Part shown: piece by piece, positions 34,242-44,221 of the stretch
Position numbering within the stretch: position 1 is the stretch's first letter
How the letters are laid out: each line of letters opens with the position of its first letter
Source: GCA-2794515 sp033763335
GTDB taxonomy: Bacteria > Chloroflexota > Anaerolineae > Aggregatilineales > Phototrophicaceae
DNA length: 64,000 nucleotides
NCBI GenBank assembly: GCA_033763335.1
Contig: JANRKU010000010.1
Coordinates: 34,055 to 98,054 of the forward strand
Reading direction: 5' to 3'
The notes under the pieces: model-generated
What the model saw: only the letters and a program-made list of their open reading frames with translations
Databases searched by the model: none
What the model was told of the DNA's origin: nothing
Position numbers and translations under genes: made by a program

Positions 34242-35143
34242 AACGCATGGCTTGGCTGATATGCCTCATCGGATGGTTCATGTCGACATCCATCATAACC
34301 GCACAACCCGCCCTCACTGCCTATTTTGAGGTAAAAAATACCCGTCCACGCATTGGTGAGCAGATTGATGCAGTATTGGTGATTGAGTATGACGACCAAA
34401 TAGAGGTCTTACAACGCCCCACATTGCCTAAAAATTGGGGCATTTTTTCGGTGCTAGACAGCCAAGAACGGCAAATAACCACCGCTAATGGACGTATTTT
34501 GGAACGCCAATCGTTTACTGTGGTGGCATGGCAAACGGGCGACCATGCGTTGCCTAAAAGCGAAATCCTATATCGGGTTATTGGCACTGCGGATTTGCAA
34601 ACCTACACCCTCCCAGACGTATTTTTAAGCATACCGAGTGTGTTAGTAGAAGACTCGCTCACATTGCGTCCAGATGAAGCACCTATTACCATCCCCTTTT
34701 TGCCGATATGGGCATTTTTTATCGCTATTAGTCTTGTATTAGGGATTTTAATTGGTATTTATCGGCTATGGCGTTATTATGCCCGCCAAAATGTACACCA
34801 AACAAATATCCCAACCCCACAAGATATATTTTTAGAGGAATTAAAATTACTCCAGACAGCCACTACAGACACCATGCGCTATACACTCCTGAGTTATATT
34901 TTGCGAAATTATCTCCGCGCTCGTTATGGCATTTTGGCGCATGAAATGACCGACCAAGAACTGCTCTATGCACTAAAAACTGATGGGCGGGTGGCATCGT
35001 ATCAACTCACATCACTTGCCGAAATTTTGGAACACTTGGCAGTGGGGAGATTTTCTAGCCTTCCTGTGAGCCATCCTCCAGAACACCTTATTCACATGAT
35101 GCAAGCATGGATACAAAATATCGTGCCAGAGGTGTTATCATGA
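34238..35143 (+). CDS. DUF4381/BatD-like membrane protein
   Basis: The 301-residue protein has a signal peptide (cleavage likely after ITAQP), an outer Ig-like beta domain of about 130 residues, a membrane helix near 150-175 (FLPIWAFFIAISLVLGILIG), then a cytosolic helical domain with the LRNYLRARYGI segment seen in DUF4381-type proteins. It begins within the DUF58 stop and ends within the batA start. A role in envelope surveillance with the VWA proteins is inferred from position. Confidence 0.75.
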   Translation: MKRMAWLICLIGWFMSTSIITAQPALTAYFEVKNTRPRIGEQIDAVLVIEYDDQIEVLQRPTLPKNWGIFSVLDSQERQITTANGRILERQSFTVVAWQTGDHALPKSEILYRVIGTADLQTYTLPDVFLSIPSVLVEDSLTLRPDEAPITIPFLPIWAFFIAISLVLGILIGIYRLWRYYARQNVHQTNIPTPQDIFLEELKLLQTATTDTMRYTLLSYILRNYLRARYGILAHEMTDQELLYALKTDGRVASYQLTSLAEILEHLAVGRFSSLPVSHPPEHLIHMMQAWIQNIVPEVLS

Positions 35144-36099
35144 CCGAATTTCGCTTTGCAGAGCCGTTATTTCTGGGATTATTGGTCGTTTTGGCGATTT
35201 TTTTGTTGATACAGTCGCGCAATAAAATTTTGCCAACCCCTGCATCCTTGTTATACCCTGATATTCGGCTCATGGGGCGCTTGCCTGTTGGGTGGCGGGT
35301 AAAATTTCGTTTATTACCCGATATTTTGGGAATTATTGGCATCGTATTGTTGATTATCGCGTTGGCGCGTCCACAAATGGGTGGCAGTCGGGAAATTATT
35401 CGGGGGCAGGGGGTGGCGATTGTACTGGCGGTGGATATTAGCCAGAGCATGTCCGCGCCCGATTTTGCGCCAGATAATCGGTTACAAGCCGCCAAACGGG
35501 TCATGCAAGCATTTATCAGCCAACGCCAATTTGATACCATTGGCTTGGTCGTATTCGCTCGTAATGCCTTTCATCAAGCCCCACTCACACTGGATTATCC
35601 CATTTTATTGCAATTATTAGATGATATTCGCCTTGCGTCTGAGTTACAAGGGCAACAAGATGGTACGGCGTTGGGGTTGGGATTGGCAAGTGCCGTGAAT
35701 ATGCTCCGTACCAGCGATTCACCTAGCAAGGTGGTGATATTGCTCACGGATGGGGCGAATAATGCGGGCATAGACCCCATCCAAACGGCATTGGCGGCGC
35801 GGGCGTTGGGTATGCGGGTTTATGCTATTGGTATGGGTAACGCAACACTATCCAGTGATTTGGATGAAGAAACATTGGCGCAAATTGCCACCGTCACCAA
35901 CGGGCTTTATTACCGCGCAGAAGATACAGAAGGGTTAAGCCTCATTTACGACCGTATTAACCGCCTAGAACGGTCTGATGCAGAGCGCGAATTATTTACC
36001 CAATGGCGCGACAATGCCGAATTTGCTCTCATAATTGCCCTTATCGTATTCATCGTGGCACAAATTTTGCGACATGGCTTATTTCAGCGCATACCATAG
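35140..36099 (+). CDS. BatA-like membrane VWA-domain protein
   Basis: The 319-residue protein has two N-terminal helices, a VWA domain and a C-terminal helix. The MIDAS metal site is complete: DISQSMS, Thr in DGTALGLGL and LLTDGANN. ATG 35140 overlaps the previous stop; the frame upstream is within that gene. BatA proteins face the periplasm or outside and are linked to oxidative-stress tolerance in Bacteroides, whence the name. Confidence 0.92.
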   Translation: MTEFRFAEPLFLGLLVVLAIFLLIQSRNKILPTPASLLYPDIRLMGRLPVGWRVKFRLLPDILGIIGIVLLIIALARPQMGGSREIIRGQGVAIVLAVDISQSMSAPDFAPDNRLQAAKRVMQAFISQRQFDTIGLVVFARNAFHQAPLTLDYPILLQLLDDIRLASELQGQQDGTALGLGLASAVNMLRTSDSPSKVVILLTDGANNAGIDPIQTALAARALGMRVYAIGMGNATLSSDLDEETLAQIATVTNGLYYRAEDTEGLSLIYDRINRLERSDAERELFTQWRDNAEFALIIALIVFIVAQILRHGLFQRIP

Positions 36100-36107
36100 G
36101 GAGAGCA

Positions 36108-37106
36108 ATGACATTTTTAGCACCCGCGAATTTATTGTTACTAGGAATTTTACCCCTCATAGGTATTTTTTTGATTTGGCGCGAGCATATCCGCAAAAAT
36201 CGGTTGATGCGCTTGGGAAATACCGTAATGGTATTCGTGGATAGTCACCCGTTTAATCGGCATATCAAAATGGGGTTGTGGTTGTTGGCTATGGGGATGA
36301 TTATCATCGCATTGGCACGCCCAACCTGGGGGATAACGAGTGAGGCAATTGAGGCAGATGGGGTCGCTATCATTTTTGTAGTGGATATTAGCAATAGCAT
36401 GGATGCGCGTGATATTTCTCCAAGCCGATTAGACCGCGCCAAATTGATACTCGCCGACATCATCCAAAATTTACCCAATTCATTCATAGGCATGGTCGTT
36501 TTTGCGGGGGAAGCCTATGTGCAGATGCCTCTCACCCGTGATAGCCGTTCTGCACTCACATTTCTGAATGCCATCAGCACACAATCCATCAGCCAGCAAG
36601 GAACAGCACTCGCAAGTGCTTTGGATGTTGCGCTGGCATTGCGCGATGAACGCATCACCCAAAAAACAGTCATGATTGTGATAAGCGATGGCGAAAATCA
36701 TGAGGGCAACCCCCTCATCCCCGCCGAAAAAGCAAAACAAGACGGCATTATTATTCATACCATCGGCATTGGCACACCAGACGGCGCAGAAATCCCGCTT
36801 ATAGATGAAAATGGGGCAATAATTGGCTCAAAAACGGATGCGTTTGGAGCGGTGGTCATCACCCGCTTGGATGAAACCCCATTACGGCAAATCGCAGATA
36901 GCACAGGTGGAATTTATCGGTTAGCATCCACCACAGGGTCGGAAATTCGTGATATTTTGGGGCAAATCGGCGCATTGCGTGATGAACAGGTGCAGGTGCA
37001 AATCCAAAATAGACAAGCAGAACGCTTTAATATTTTTGTGATTCTGGCGTTCATGATACTGGTGGGTGAGGGATTTATCTCATCGAAACGTAGGAGTAAC
37101 CCATGA
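36108..37106 (+). CDS. BatB-like membrane VWA-domain protein
   Basis: The 332-residue paralogue of the preceding protein has the same layout (helices at 5-20 and 52-72, VWA, final helix). MIDAS residues are in DISNSMDARD, GTALASAL and VISDGENHEG. AGGGAGAG precedes ATG 36108. The pair probably arose by tandem duplication, as in other BAT operons. Its stop overlaps the TPR gene start. Confidence 0.92.
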   Translation: MTFLAPANLLLLGILPLIGIFLIWREHIRKNRLMRLGNTVMVFVDSHPFNRHIKMGLWLLAMGMIIIALARPTWGITSEAIEADGVAIIFVVDISNSMDARDISPSRLDRAKLILADIIQNLPNSFIGMVVFAGEAYVQMPLTRDSRSALTFLNAISTQSISQQGTALASALDVALALRDERITQKTVMIVISDGENHEGNPLIPAEKAKQDGIIIHTIGIGTPDGAEIPLIDENGAIIGSKTDAFGAVVITRLDETPLRQIADSTGGIYRLASTTGSEIRDILGQIGALRDEQVQVQIQNRQAERFNIFVILAFMILVGEGFISSKRRSNP

Positions 37107-37804
37107 AACAGTGGCGATTATGGATAGGTGCTGGCGTGCTGGTTTTGATTATCACATGGATTTATGGGGAAGCAAATCGGGTGGCTGGCTATAACAATAT
37201 GGCATTGGCAGATGCTCAAGCGGGGAATTGGCGGGGGGCAGAAAATCAATTTTATTCCGCGCAGGTTTTGATGCCAGATGAGCCATTGCCTTATTTTAAC
37301 TATGCAACCTTGCTTATCGCCCAAAATGACTGGTCAAAAGCAGAAGAAGCCCTATTGCAAGCCGTTAAAGCGAGTGAAGGGGATGAGACTATCATCGCCA
37401 AAGCCTATTATAATCTTGGCAATCTGTATTATGGTATAGGCGACTATTCGCAAGCGATAGAAGCCTATCAACAGGCACTTATTCGCAATCCACAGGCAGA
37501 AAATGCCCGTTATAACCTTGAATTGGCGATGCGCCGTGCGGTGATGCCCACCCAGACACCCGCTTCTAATCAACCACCCGCGCCGACTCCAACACCACCG
37601 CCGAATACCAATGGCGATACACCCACTACCATTGAGGGCAACGGTGATATTATCGAATTACTGCCCACCACCGAGCCAATAGGGGCGATGTCGGTTGAAG
37701 AAGCGGAAAATTTGCTCAATCAATTGCGGATAGAAGAACAAGCCCTCAGTGGGGTATTGCCACCACCAAATGATGACCTAAACTTGCCAGAAAAGGATTG
37801 GTGA
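37103..37804 (+). CDS. TPR membrane protein (BatC/BatE-like)
   Basis: The 233-residue protein has a single N-terminal membrane helix (WIGAGVLVLIITWIYG) and three to four tetratricopeptide repeats at about residues 28-145 (AYYNLGNLYYGIGDYSQAIE is the clearest). A Pro/Thr-rich segment and a short acidic tail follow. It presumably scaffolds the VWA proteins at the membrane surface. Starts and stops overlap with both neighbours. Confidence 0.88.
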   Translation: MKQWRLWIGAGVLVLIITWIYGEANRVAGYNNMALADAQAGNWRGAENQFYSAQVLMPDEPLPYFNYATLLIAQNDWSKAEEALLQAVKASEGDETIIAKAYYNLGNLYYGIGDYSQAIEAYQQALIRNPQAENARYNLELAMRRAVMPTQTPASNQPPAPTPTPPPNTNGDTPTTIEGNGDIIELLPTTEPIGAMSVEEAENLLNQLRIEEQALSGVLPPPNDDLNLPEKDW

Positions 37805-39114
37805 TGGGGATAATACGTTGGTTGTTCATGTTGGTATGGATGAGTATCCAAACCGCACAAGGCTTTGATGGTACTACCGATTTTTTTATCGAAGCCTCGC
37901 TCAATAACACCGCGCCCTATGTGGGGGAGCAAATCACGTATACCATGCGCTATTATGCTATCTCACAGGAAGGCATTACCCCTCAATTCCCCGATTTTGA
38001 AGGGTTTTGGATTGGGGAAAGTTATGATGCCTTTAATGGGATTCAGGTCATCAATCAGCGTCAATTTTTTGTGCGCGAAATTCAGATTCATATTGCTCCG
38101 CTAGAAAGTGGCGATTTATCCATTGGTGAAGCAAGCCTCATCGTTGCGGGAGATGTTTTTCGGTCTGAGCAGATTATCATGACACCGATACTCCCGCTTT
38201 CAGTCCGCCCATTACCAGATGGTGCGCCACCGAGCTTTTTGGGTGCGGTGGGTGACTTTACGATGAGCGCCGATTTTGAGGTAACATCGCTCACATTGGG
38301 CAACCCATTTTTATTCACCATCCGCTTGCAAGGCACAGGCATTTTGGAGCGTCTTAATCCGCCAATGCTCAATTTGCCAGCCGATTGGCGCATCTTGCCA
38401 CAATCACCCCAATATACACAAGGTACTATCGGCGTGCTATTTGGCGAAAAATTATTCCAATGGGTGATTATCCCCAACGAAGCAGGCACACACACCATCC
38501 CCGCCATTGAATGGTCATATTTTGACCCACGCGCACAAGCCTATGTGACCTTATCTACGCCATCATTCCCACTGACTATTTTGCCAAGTCCCGATGGTGA
38601 AATACGCTTATCCCCGTTGAGTAGTGCCTTGCTAACCAATACTCTCCCACTCAAATCATCAGACCTAAATTATTATTTTTACGATTTCTTAGATTGGCGC
38701 TGGTGGCAATTATGTTGGGGGGTAATGCCTGTTATTTTTATCCTCACAGCGATGGTTTCGATGCAACAACGGCGACAAGCGCACAGCCATGCTAATAAAC
38801 GCTATAAAACAGCACTTGCACGGGCTAAAAAACGCCTAAAAGGGCTGAATACGACACCTAATTCATCTAAAATGACACTGGTCATAATGGCTTATATCGC
38901 AGATAAATGCAATGTGACCACTCGTGAAGCAAATGACCATTTTAGTCGCTATGTCAAAAATCCTGATGTTTTGGCAAGCATTGAGGCATTATTAGCGACC
39001 ATCAAAAGCATGACCTATACCCCACAAGATACGGGTTATGATATACCAGTTTTACTAGATGACATTGAAAATGGCTTAGTCCAATTGGATATAATATGGG
39101 AGAAAACGCGATGA
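37804..39114 (+). CDS. BatD-like oxygen-tolerance membrane protein
   Basis: The 436-residue protein has a signal peptide, two outer Ig-like domains with the BatD-typical opening NNTAPYVGEQITYTMRYY and GFWIGESYD, a membrane helix near residues 300-320, and a cytosolic helical tail. ATG 37804 overlaps the preceding stop (TGATG), with TTG 37798 and GTG 37801 as weaker options. BatD has no known catalytic activity and is thought to work with BatA and BatB. Confidence 0.88.
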   Translation: MGIIRWLFMLVWMSIQTAQGFDGTTDFFIEASLNNTAPYVGEQITYTMRYYAISQEGITPQFPDFEGFWIGESYDAFNGIQVINQRQFFVREIQIHIAPLESGDLSIGEASLIVAGDVFRSEQIIMTPILPLSVRPLPDGAPPSFLGAVGDFTMSADFEVTSLTLGNPFLFTIRLQGTGILERLNPPMLNLPADWRILPQSPQYTQGTIGVLFGEKLFQWVIIPNEAGTHTIPAIEWSYFDPRAQAYVTLSTPSFPLTILPSPDGEIRLSPLSSALLTNTLPLKSSDLNYYFYDFLDWRWWQLCWGVMPVIFILTAMVSMQQRRQAHSHANKRYKTALARAKKRLKGLNTTPNSSKMTLVIMAYIADKCNVTTREANDHFSRYVKNPDVLASIEALLATIKSMTYTPQDTGYDIPVLLDDIENGLVQLDIIWEKTR

Positions 39115-39857
39115 GGCGACTTTATATCCTATCATTACTCATTGTGGTCTTATGCACCAGTTGGGTACAAAGCGAAACGGTGTATGAAGATGAAGCAGAA
39201 GAAGCCTATCGGCAGGGGGATTTTGTTCGTGCGATAGAATTATATGAACAATTCCCATCCGATAGCAATCAGGGGTTTCGTACTTACACATCGTATTTCA
39301 ATTTGGGGCAAGCCTATTCACAGGTGGGCAATTGGGGCAGAGCAATACTCAATTATCATCGCGCCCTGTTACTTGCTCCGCGTGATGCCGATATTATTGA
39401 TAGAATTGCCACTGTTCGAGCCATCCGCCCCGATGGGTATGCCCCAGAAACGGGTATTTTGGAGCAAATAGGGCAGGTCACGACATTTTTTGCTACATGG
39501 GAACTTGAGTTTTTTGCGATGATAATCTGGTCTATCACATGGTGGGTTGGGCTTCGTTTTTGGCTTAATCCAACGAAACGAAAGCGACTATTGGTGGTAG
39601 GGCTAATCTTCATCACCACCGCTATGTTGATATTGACCGTTAGCCGATTGTATATCGAAGCATATCGCCCTCTAGCTATTGTCACAGAAGCAAAAATAGA
39701 GGTGTTGAGTGGTGCAGGACTCGATTATTTCCCCATGTTTAGCCTATCTACAGGCGCAGAGGTGCGAATTGTGGCACGAAATGGGATATGGGCAAAAATC
39801 AGCTTGCCCGATGGTCGAGAAGGGTGGGTGCGAATTAACACCATTACGGCAGTTTAG
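39111..39857 (+). CDS. TPR/SH3b membrane protein (BatE-like)
   Basis: The 248-residue protein has a signal peptide, one or two TPR units (residues 22-90), two membrane helices (about 125-185) and a C-terminal SH3b domain (EAKIEVLSGAGLDYF, GIWAKISLPDGREGWV), which may bind cell wall. ATG 39111 overlaps the batD stop. It ends the operon and overlaps the convergent sucD stop by 4 bases. Confidence 0.88.
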   Translation: MRRLYILSLLIVVLCTSWVQSETVYEDEAEEAYRQGDFVRAIELYEQFPSDSNQGFRTYTSYFNLGQAYSQVGNWGRAILNYHRALLLAPRDADIIDRIATVRAIRPDGYAPETGILEQIGQVTTFFATWELEFFAMIIWSITWWVGLRFWLNPTKRKRLLVVGLIFITTAMLILTVSRLYIEAYRPLAIVTEAKIEVLSGAGLDYFPMFSLSTGAEVRIVARNGIWAKISLPDGREGWVRINTITAV

Positions 39858-40711
39858 GTAAGAAGCGCCACAATATGTTCGGGATGTTCTGCAACCCGCG
39901 CACCCGCATTTTGTAATGCCTGAATTTTAGCGATGGCGGTACTCTCGCCCCCTTCGATAATCGCGCCTGCATGACCCATCCGCACACCAGTGGGTGCGCT
40001 TTTGCCTGCGATGAATGAAATCACGGGTTTGGTCATATAACGCCGAATATATTCTGCGGCACGAATTTCTGCCCGTCCGCCAATTTCACCCAATAACACC
40101 ACTTTTTCGGTTTGGGGGTCGTTATCGAACATTTCTAACACTTCTTCCATGCTCGTCCCCAAAATCGGGTCGCCCCCAATGCCAACACAGGTACTGATAC
40201 CAAAATTTGCCTGAAATAAAATTTGCATCACCTCATATGTCAATGCACCACTTTTAGAGACAATGCCAATATTACCCGGTCGGACAATTTCGGCAGGGAT
40301 AATGCCCACTTTGGCTTGTGGAGGGGTGATAATCCCCGGACAATTTGGTCCTATCAGACGACTTTTGCTATGTTGAAGATAGGCATATATCCGCATCATA
40401 TCATAGACAGGAATCCCCTCTGTGATACAAACGATGAGAGGCACTTGGGCATCTATCGCTTCAAAAATAGCATCGGCGGCGAAGCGTGGTGGGACAAAAA
40501 TGACAGAGGTATTAGCATCGGTGGCGTGCATAGCGGCTTTGACCGAATCGAATACAGGTGTTCGGTGAACCCAATCACCACCACGACGCGGGGTAACACC
40601 GCCCACAATCATCGTGCCATATTTGAGCATTTCTTGGGTATGAAATGTCCCTTGTTTGCCTGTAATGCCCTGAACGATGAGTCTGGTGCTTTCGTTGATA
40701 AAAATGCTCAT
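39854..40711 (-). CDS. sucD: Succinyl-CoA synthetase alpha subunit
   Basis: The alpha subunit binds CoA and carries the phosphorylated histidine in the TCA-cycle step that makes succinate and ATP or GTP. Seen are TGKQGTFHTQEML (CoA fold), GPNCPGIITP, GIGGDPILGTS and the active-site His in MGHAGAIIEGGESTA. At 285 residues it has normal length. ATG 40711 overlaps the sucC stop. Confidence 0.95.
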   Translation of the reverse strand: MSIFINESTRLIVQGITGKQGTFHTQEMLKYGTMIVGGVTPRRGGDWVHRTPVFDSVKAAMHATDANTSVIFVPPRFAADAIFEAIDAQVPLIVCITEGIPVYDMMRIYAYLQHSKSRLIGPNCPGIITPPQAKVGIIPAEIVRPGNIGIVSKSGALTYEVMQILFQANFGISTCVGIGGDPILGTSMEEVLEMFDNDPQTEKVVLLGEIGGRAEIRAAEYIRRYMTKPVISFIAGKSAPTGVRMGHAGAIIEGGESTAIAKIQALQNAGARVAEHPEHIVALLT

Positions 40712-41868
40712 GTTATATTTTCTTTCACCGCATCAATGGCAAGATTAACCGCATCACTGAGTGAAATCGCCATCTGTAAATTGGGTAAATTGGCACTTTG
40801 GATAATTTCCCACCCGCTCAAGGCATTTGTGCCTTGTAAGCGCACAATCGTTTTAATTTGTGGATTCAAAAGCTGATAGGCGCGTACAATACCACTGGCA
40901 ATTTCATCACAGCGCGTCATCCCGCCAAAAATGCTACAAATCACGGCTTTGACGGTATCATCAGAAAACACAATTTTGAGGGCATTCACAATGCGCTCAG
41001 AATCTGCACCACCACCAATATCCAAAAAGCAGGCGTGGGCAATACTATCATCACTCGATAAACGGGTCATGTCCATAATGGTCATGGCTAATGCCGCCCC
41101 ATTGACCACACACCCGATTTGCCCGTGCAATTTGACATAACTGACACCCGCGTGCATAGCGAGGCGTTCTGTCTCATTCATCACGAGGGTATCTTGCCAT
41201 GCCAAAATATCGGGTTGACGGTAGAGGGCATTATCATCTACCTTCATTTTGGCATCCAACGCGATAAAACCTTGTTCATGGGTATAGGCGACAGGGTTAA
41301 TTTCGATGAGGGTCGCATCATAGTGCAAATAGCACCGATACAAGGCTTGGGCGAGTTCATCAAATTTGCGCCATAAATGCTTGGGGAAATTGAGGTCATC
41401 GGCAATCTGAAGTGATTGATAGGAATGGAGTCCTGTGAGGGGGTCTATATATTGCTTGGCGATGTGTTGTGGGTGTTGTTTGGCAACTTCTTCAATATCA
41501 CCGCCCGATTGCACCGATGCCACCAACACAGGCTTACGCGCACTTCTATCATTGACCACGCTCACATAATAATGGATATTGCTCTCAATGCGGTTTTCTA
41601 TCAATACACTTGGGATAGGTAATCCATCTATTGAGGCATTGAGAAGTGAGGCGACATCATGTTGAACTTGCTCAAATGTATGAGCTGTGGTGATAATATC
41701 ATGTTTGGCACGCCCACCTGCAAGCACTTGCCCTTTGACCATCACAGGCAAATCTAATTCTTGTGCAAGAAGTTGCACTTGAGATAAATCTGTGACTAAA
41801 TGACCACTGGGGATGATAATTCCCGATTTTTGAAATAATATTTTGGCTTGATATTCGTATAATTTCAC
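40708..41868 (-). CDS. sucC: Succinyl-CoA synthetase beta subunit
   Basis: The beta subunit holds the ATP-grasp domain and the succinate site. Residues 1-17 after GTG 41868 (KLYEYQAKILFQKSGI) match the family start; an upstream ATG at 41907 would add 13 unmatched residues. Family blocks are PVMVKGQVLAGGRAKH, EINPVAY, CFLDIGGGADSERI, ICSIFGGMTRCDEIA and RLQGTNA. At 386 residues it has exactly the usual size. It forms an operon with sucD. Confidence 0.94.
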   Translation of the reverse strand: MKLYEYQAKILFQKSGIIIPSGHLVTDLSQVQLLAQELDLPVMVKGQVLAGGRAKHDIITTAHTFEQVQHDVASLLNASIDGLPIPSVLIENRIESNIHYYVSVVNDRSARKPVLVASVQSGGDIEEVAKQHPQHIAKQYIDPLTGLHSYQSLQIADDLNFPKHLWRKFDELAQALYRCYLHYDATLIEINPVAYTHEQGFIALDAKMKVDDNALYRQPDILAWQDTLVMNETERLAMHAGVSYVKLHGQIGCVVNGAALAMTIMDMTRLSSDDSIAHACFLDIGGGADSERIVNALKIVFSDDTVKAVICSIFGGMTRCDEIASGIVRAYQLLNPQIKTIVRLQGTNALSGWEIIQSANLPNLQMAISLSDAVNLAIDAVKENIT

Positions 41869-42050
41869 AATATTTTCTTTATGGGTGCAGGAATAAACTA
41901 CTTTCATTGTAACGACAGACTCAAATTTAGAAAATAGCCGATTAAATTGCTACATGCTGTGGCGTGGAATTATTCAATAGGCTATACTTATGCACATGAT
42001 TATCAAATAAAATACGCGATTAAGCGTAACCCAATCTGGGGGAAAAACAG

Positions 42051-43841
42051 ATGGTTAAAACAACGAAAATCCATGTATTAAAAGCATTCTTGTTATTATG
42101 CTTGATGTTATTGTTGAATGGCTTGAGTGTTGTCGCTCAAGAAACGAATTTGCTCACGAATCCCGGCTTTGAAGACCCCTATCTCACCACACCGGGAAAC
42201 CCCGATATGGAAGTAGCGGAAGGCTGGACTCCGTGGCACAATCCACGCACCGAAGAGATGGAGTCTTTCCGCAATGCACAGCCAGAATATAGCGGAACTG
42301 CGCCAGATGTTACCCGTATTCGTAATGGCGAAAACGCACAGGTCTTTTTTAATAAATTTTTGACACACGATGGCGGGGTATTTCAATCGGTGTCGGGAAT
42401 TTCACCGAATGTAGAATACCTATTCAGTGTTTATGCCTATGTCTGGTCAAATGATTTTGACGATGAAGAATCTCGGCAAGTTAGCACGAGTCCAGGTGGT
42501 ATTCTGGTTCAAGTCGGCGTTGACCCGCTTGGTGGTACAGACCCCAATAGCGACAATATCGTGTGGTCTGTGCCTGTAGAGCAATATGATGCGTATCGCC
42601 AATATAGCATTAGCGCACGGTCGGCAGGTGATACCCTCACTGTTTGGGTTCGCTCACGGGTAACATTCCCACAAGCCAATAATTTCATCTATTTGGATGA
42701 TGCTTCGCTTATTGTGAGCTTAGACCAAGGGATTGTGACTGATTCTCCCATAGCGACCAATACACCAGCACCTACAAACACTGTACCAGTGGATATTATC
42801 CCCACCAATACAGAAGAGCCAACCCCCACATTAGAAGGGTCAACCAATACACCAGTACCGATAAGCACGCTTGCACCCACAAATACGGTTGCCCCAACCA
42901 ACACCATCGCGCCAACCAACACAGGTGTTCCCACAAATACGGCTCTGCCAACCAACACAGCATTACCAACCTTTACACCCATCATTGGCGACCCAACACC
43001 AACACCTGAAGGTGTAACCAATACACCACAGCCTGCTGTCGCAACCAACACACCACAAGTTGTCGTGCCGTCCAATACACCACAGCCTGCTGTCCCGACA
43101 AATACACCGGGCGGAGAAGTAGTCCTCACGACTAGCACGCCTCGCGCAGTCAGTACACGATTCCCCATTGGGGGCGCATTTAGCGCAGATTTCCCCAATA
43201 CATTGCTCCATATTGTGCAACGTGGCGATACTGTTGGTCGGTTAGCAGTGTTATATGGCAGTAGCATTGATTCGATTGCGATAGCCAATGGCTTAAATGA
43301 AAACTATCTCATTTTTATCGGCGAAGAATTATCAATTCCTGTGAGAATTCCACCGCCTGTTACCACAACACCAACGCCAACATTTACACCGACTATCACC
43401 CCAACCCCCACGGCAACAGTAGAAGTGGGTATTATCCCTGTTCAACCACCGACAACAGTCGCTCAAACCAATACCTATCGTGTTCAACGGGGCGACACAC
43501 TCGGACGGATTGCAACTCAATTTAATACCACTGTGGTAGCAATTGCCCAAATCAACGGCATAGCTAATCCAAATCGTATTTTTGTGGGTCAAATCCTCAT
43601 ATTACCACCCACCGGTGGCGCAATTAGCCAGCCCAATACGGTCATCGTGATTGTTGTCACTGCGACCCCATCTGCACCACAACCGCCCGTCACCACCAGA
43701 ACCTATACGGTGACTTATGGTGACAGTCTCTATCGTATTGCGGTGCGCTTTAACCTGACCATTGCAGATTTACTCAACGTGAATCCCAATATCACCAACC
43801 GCAATCTCATTTATGTTGGACAGGTTATCAATTTGCCATGA
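42051..43841 (+). CDS. Secreted protein with jelly-roll domain, Thr/Pro/Asn linker and three LysM domains
   Basis: The 596-residue precursor has a signal peptide (hydrophobic 10-28, then VVAQ). Residues 32-225 form a galactose-binding-like jelly roll (NLLTNPGFEDP, FIYLDDASLIVSL). A linker of about 140 residues with PTNT repeats follows. Three LysM units at about 385-430, 475-520 and 552-596 begin LHIVQRGDTVGRLA, TYRVQRGDTLGRIA and TYTVTYGDSLYRIA. LysM binds N-acetylglucosamine polymers such as peptidoglycan, so the protein is probably held at the wall. A TATACT box at 41983 lies upstream without a convincing -35. Confidence 0.88.
   Translation: MVKTTKIHVLKAFLLLCLMLLLNGLSVVAQETNLLTNPGFEDPYLTTPGNPDMEVAEGWTPWHNPRTEEMESFRNAQPEYSGTAPDVTRIRNGENAQVFFNKFLTHDGGVFQSVSGISPNVEYLFSVYAYVWSNDFDDEESRQVSTSPGGILVQVGVDPLGGTDPNSDNIVWSVPVEQYDAYRQYSISARSAGDTLTVWVRSRVTFPQANNFIYLDDASLIVSLDQGIVTDSPIATNTPAPTNTVPVDIIPTNTEEPTPTLEGSTNTPVPISTLAPTNTVAPTNTIAPTNTGVPTNTALPTNTALPTFTPIIGDPTPTPEGVTNTPQPAVATNTPQVVVPSNTPQPAVPTNTPGGEVVLTTSTPRAVSTRFPIGGAFSADFPNTLLHIVQRGDTVGRLAVLYGSSIDSIAIANGLNENYLIFIGEELSIPVRIPPPVTTTPTPTFTPTITPTPTATVEVGIIPVQPPTTVAQTNTYRVQRGDTLGRIATQFNTTVVAIAQINGIANPNRIFVGQILILPPTGGAISQPNTVIVIVVTATPSAPQPPVTTRTYTVTYGDSLYRIAVRFNLTIADLLNVNPNITNRNLIYVGQVINLP
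42743..43150 (+). repeat. Degenerate repeat tract coding for PTNT-type linker
   Basis: Short ACCAAYAC(A)-rich units recur in frame within the LysM gene and encode repeated PTNT/NTP motifs. Two nearly identical longer units read TNTPQPAV. The number of units could vary between strains. Confidence 0.8.
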
Positions 43842-44218
43842 GTGCAAAATGGCGAATTGTGCGTCATGCACAGACCAATGAAGTGATTTTGAGGCGCGCC
43901 AAATGGTGCGCCTCATTTTGGTGTCATCTGCGCGGGTTACAATTTGTTCTCCGTTTGCCAGAAGACCAAGGCGTTTTGTTTGTGACGGGCAGAGAAAGCA
44001 TTTCTCAGAGTGCTATTCACATGTTTTTTATGTTTTTTAGCATTGGGGTTGTATGGTTAGATGCCGATGGGCGTGTGGTGGATAAAAAACTTGCCAAGCC
44101 ATGGCGACCCATGTATGCACCCGCCAAACCCGCCCAATATTATATCGAAGCCAATCCGTCTATCCTCGATAAAGTCGCCATCGGCGATATGTTGGTCTTT
44201 TCTGAAAGTGCATCATAA
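43838..44218 (+). CDS. DUF192 protein
   Basis: The 126-residue protein contains the DUF192 pattern: HLRGLQFVLRLPEDQGVLFV, an Ile-x-Met-Phe-Phe segment (IHMFFMFFSIGVVWLDADG) and the closing IEANPSILDKVAIGDML. DUF192 proteins are small beta-barrels of unknown function, often secreted; this one lacks a signal peptide. It overlaps the LysM gene's stop and is followed 3 bases later by the M23 peptidase gene, so all three are co-expressed. Confidence 0.88.
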   Translation: MSAKWRIVRHAQTNEVILRRAKWCASFWCHLRGLQFVLRLPEDQGVLFVTGRESISQSAIHMFFMFFSIGVVWLDADGRVVDKKLAKPWRPMYAPAKPAQYYIEANPSILDKVAIGDMLVFSESAS

Positions 44219-44221
44219 CCC

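Noticed and set aside
42743..43150. CRISPR-like array suggested by regular short repeats
   Set aside because: The repeats are in-frame, degenerate and code for PTNT-rich linker within a secreted protein; there are no unique spacers or cas genes.
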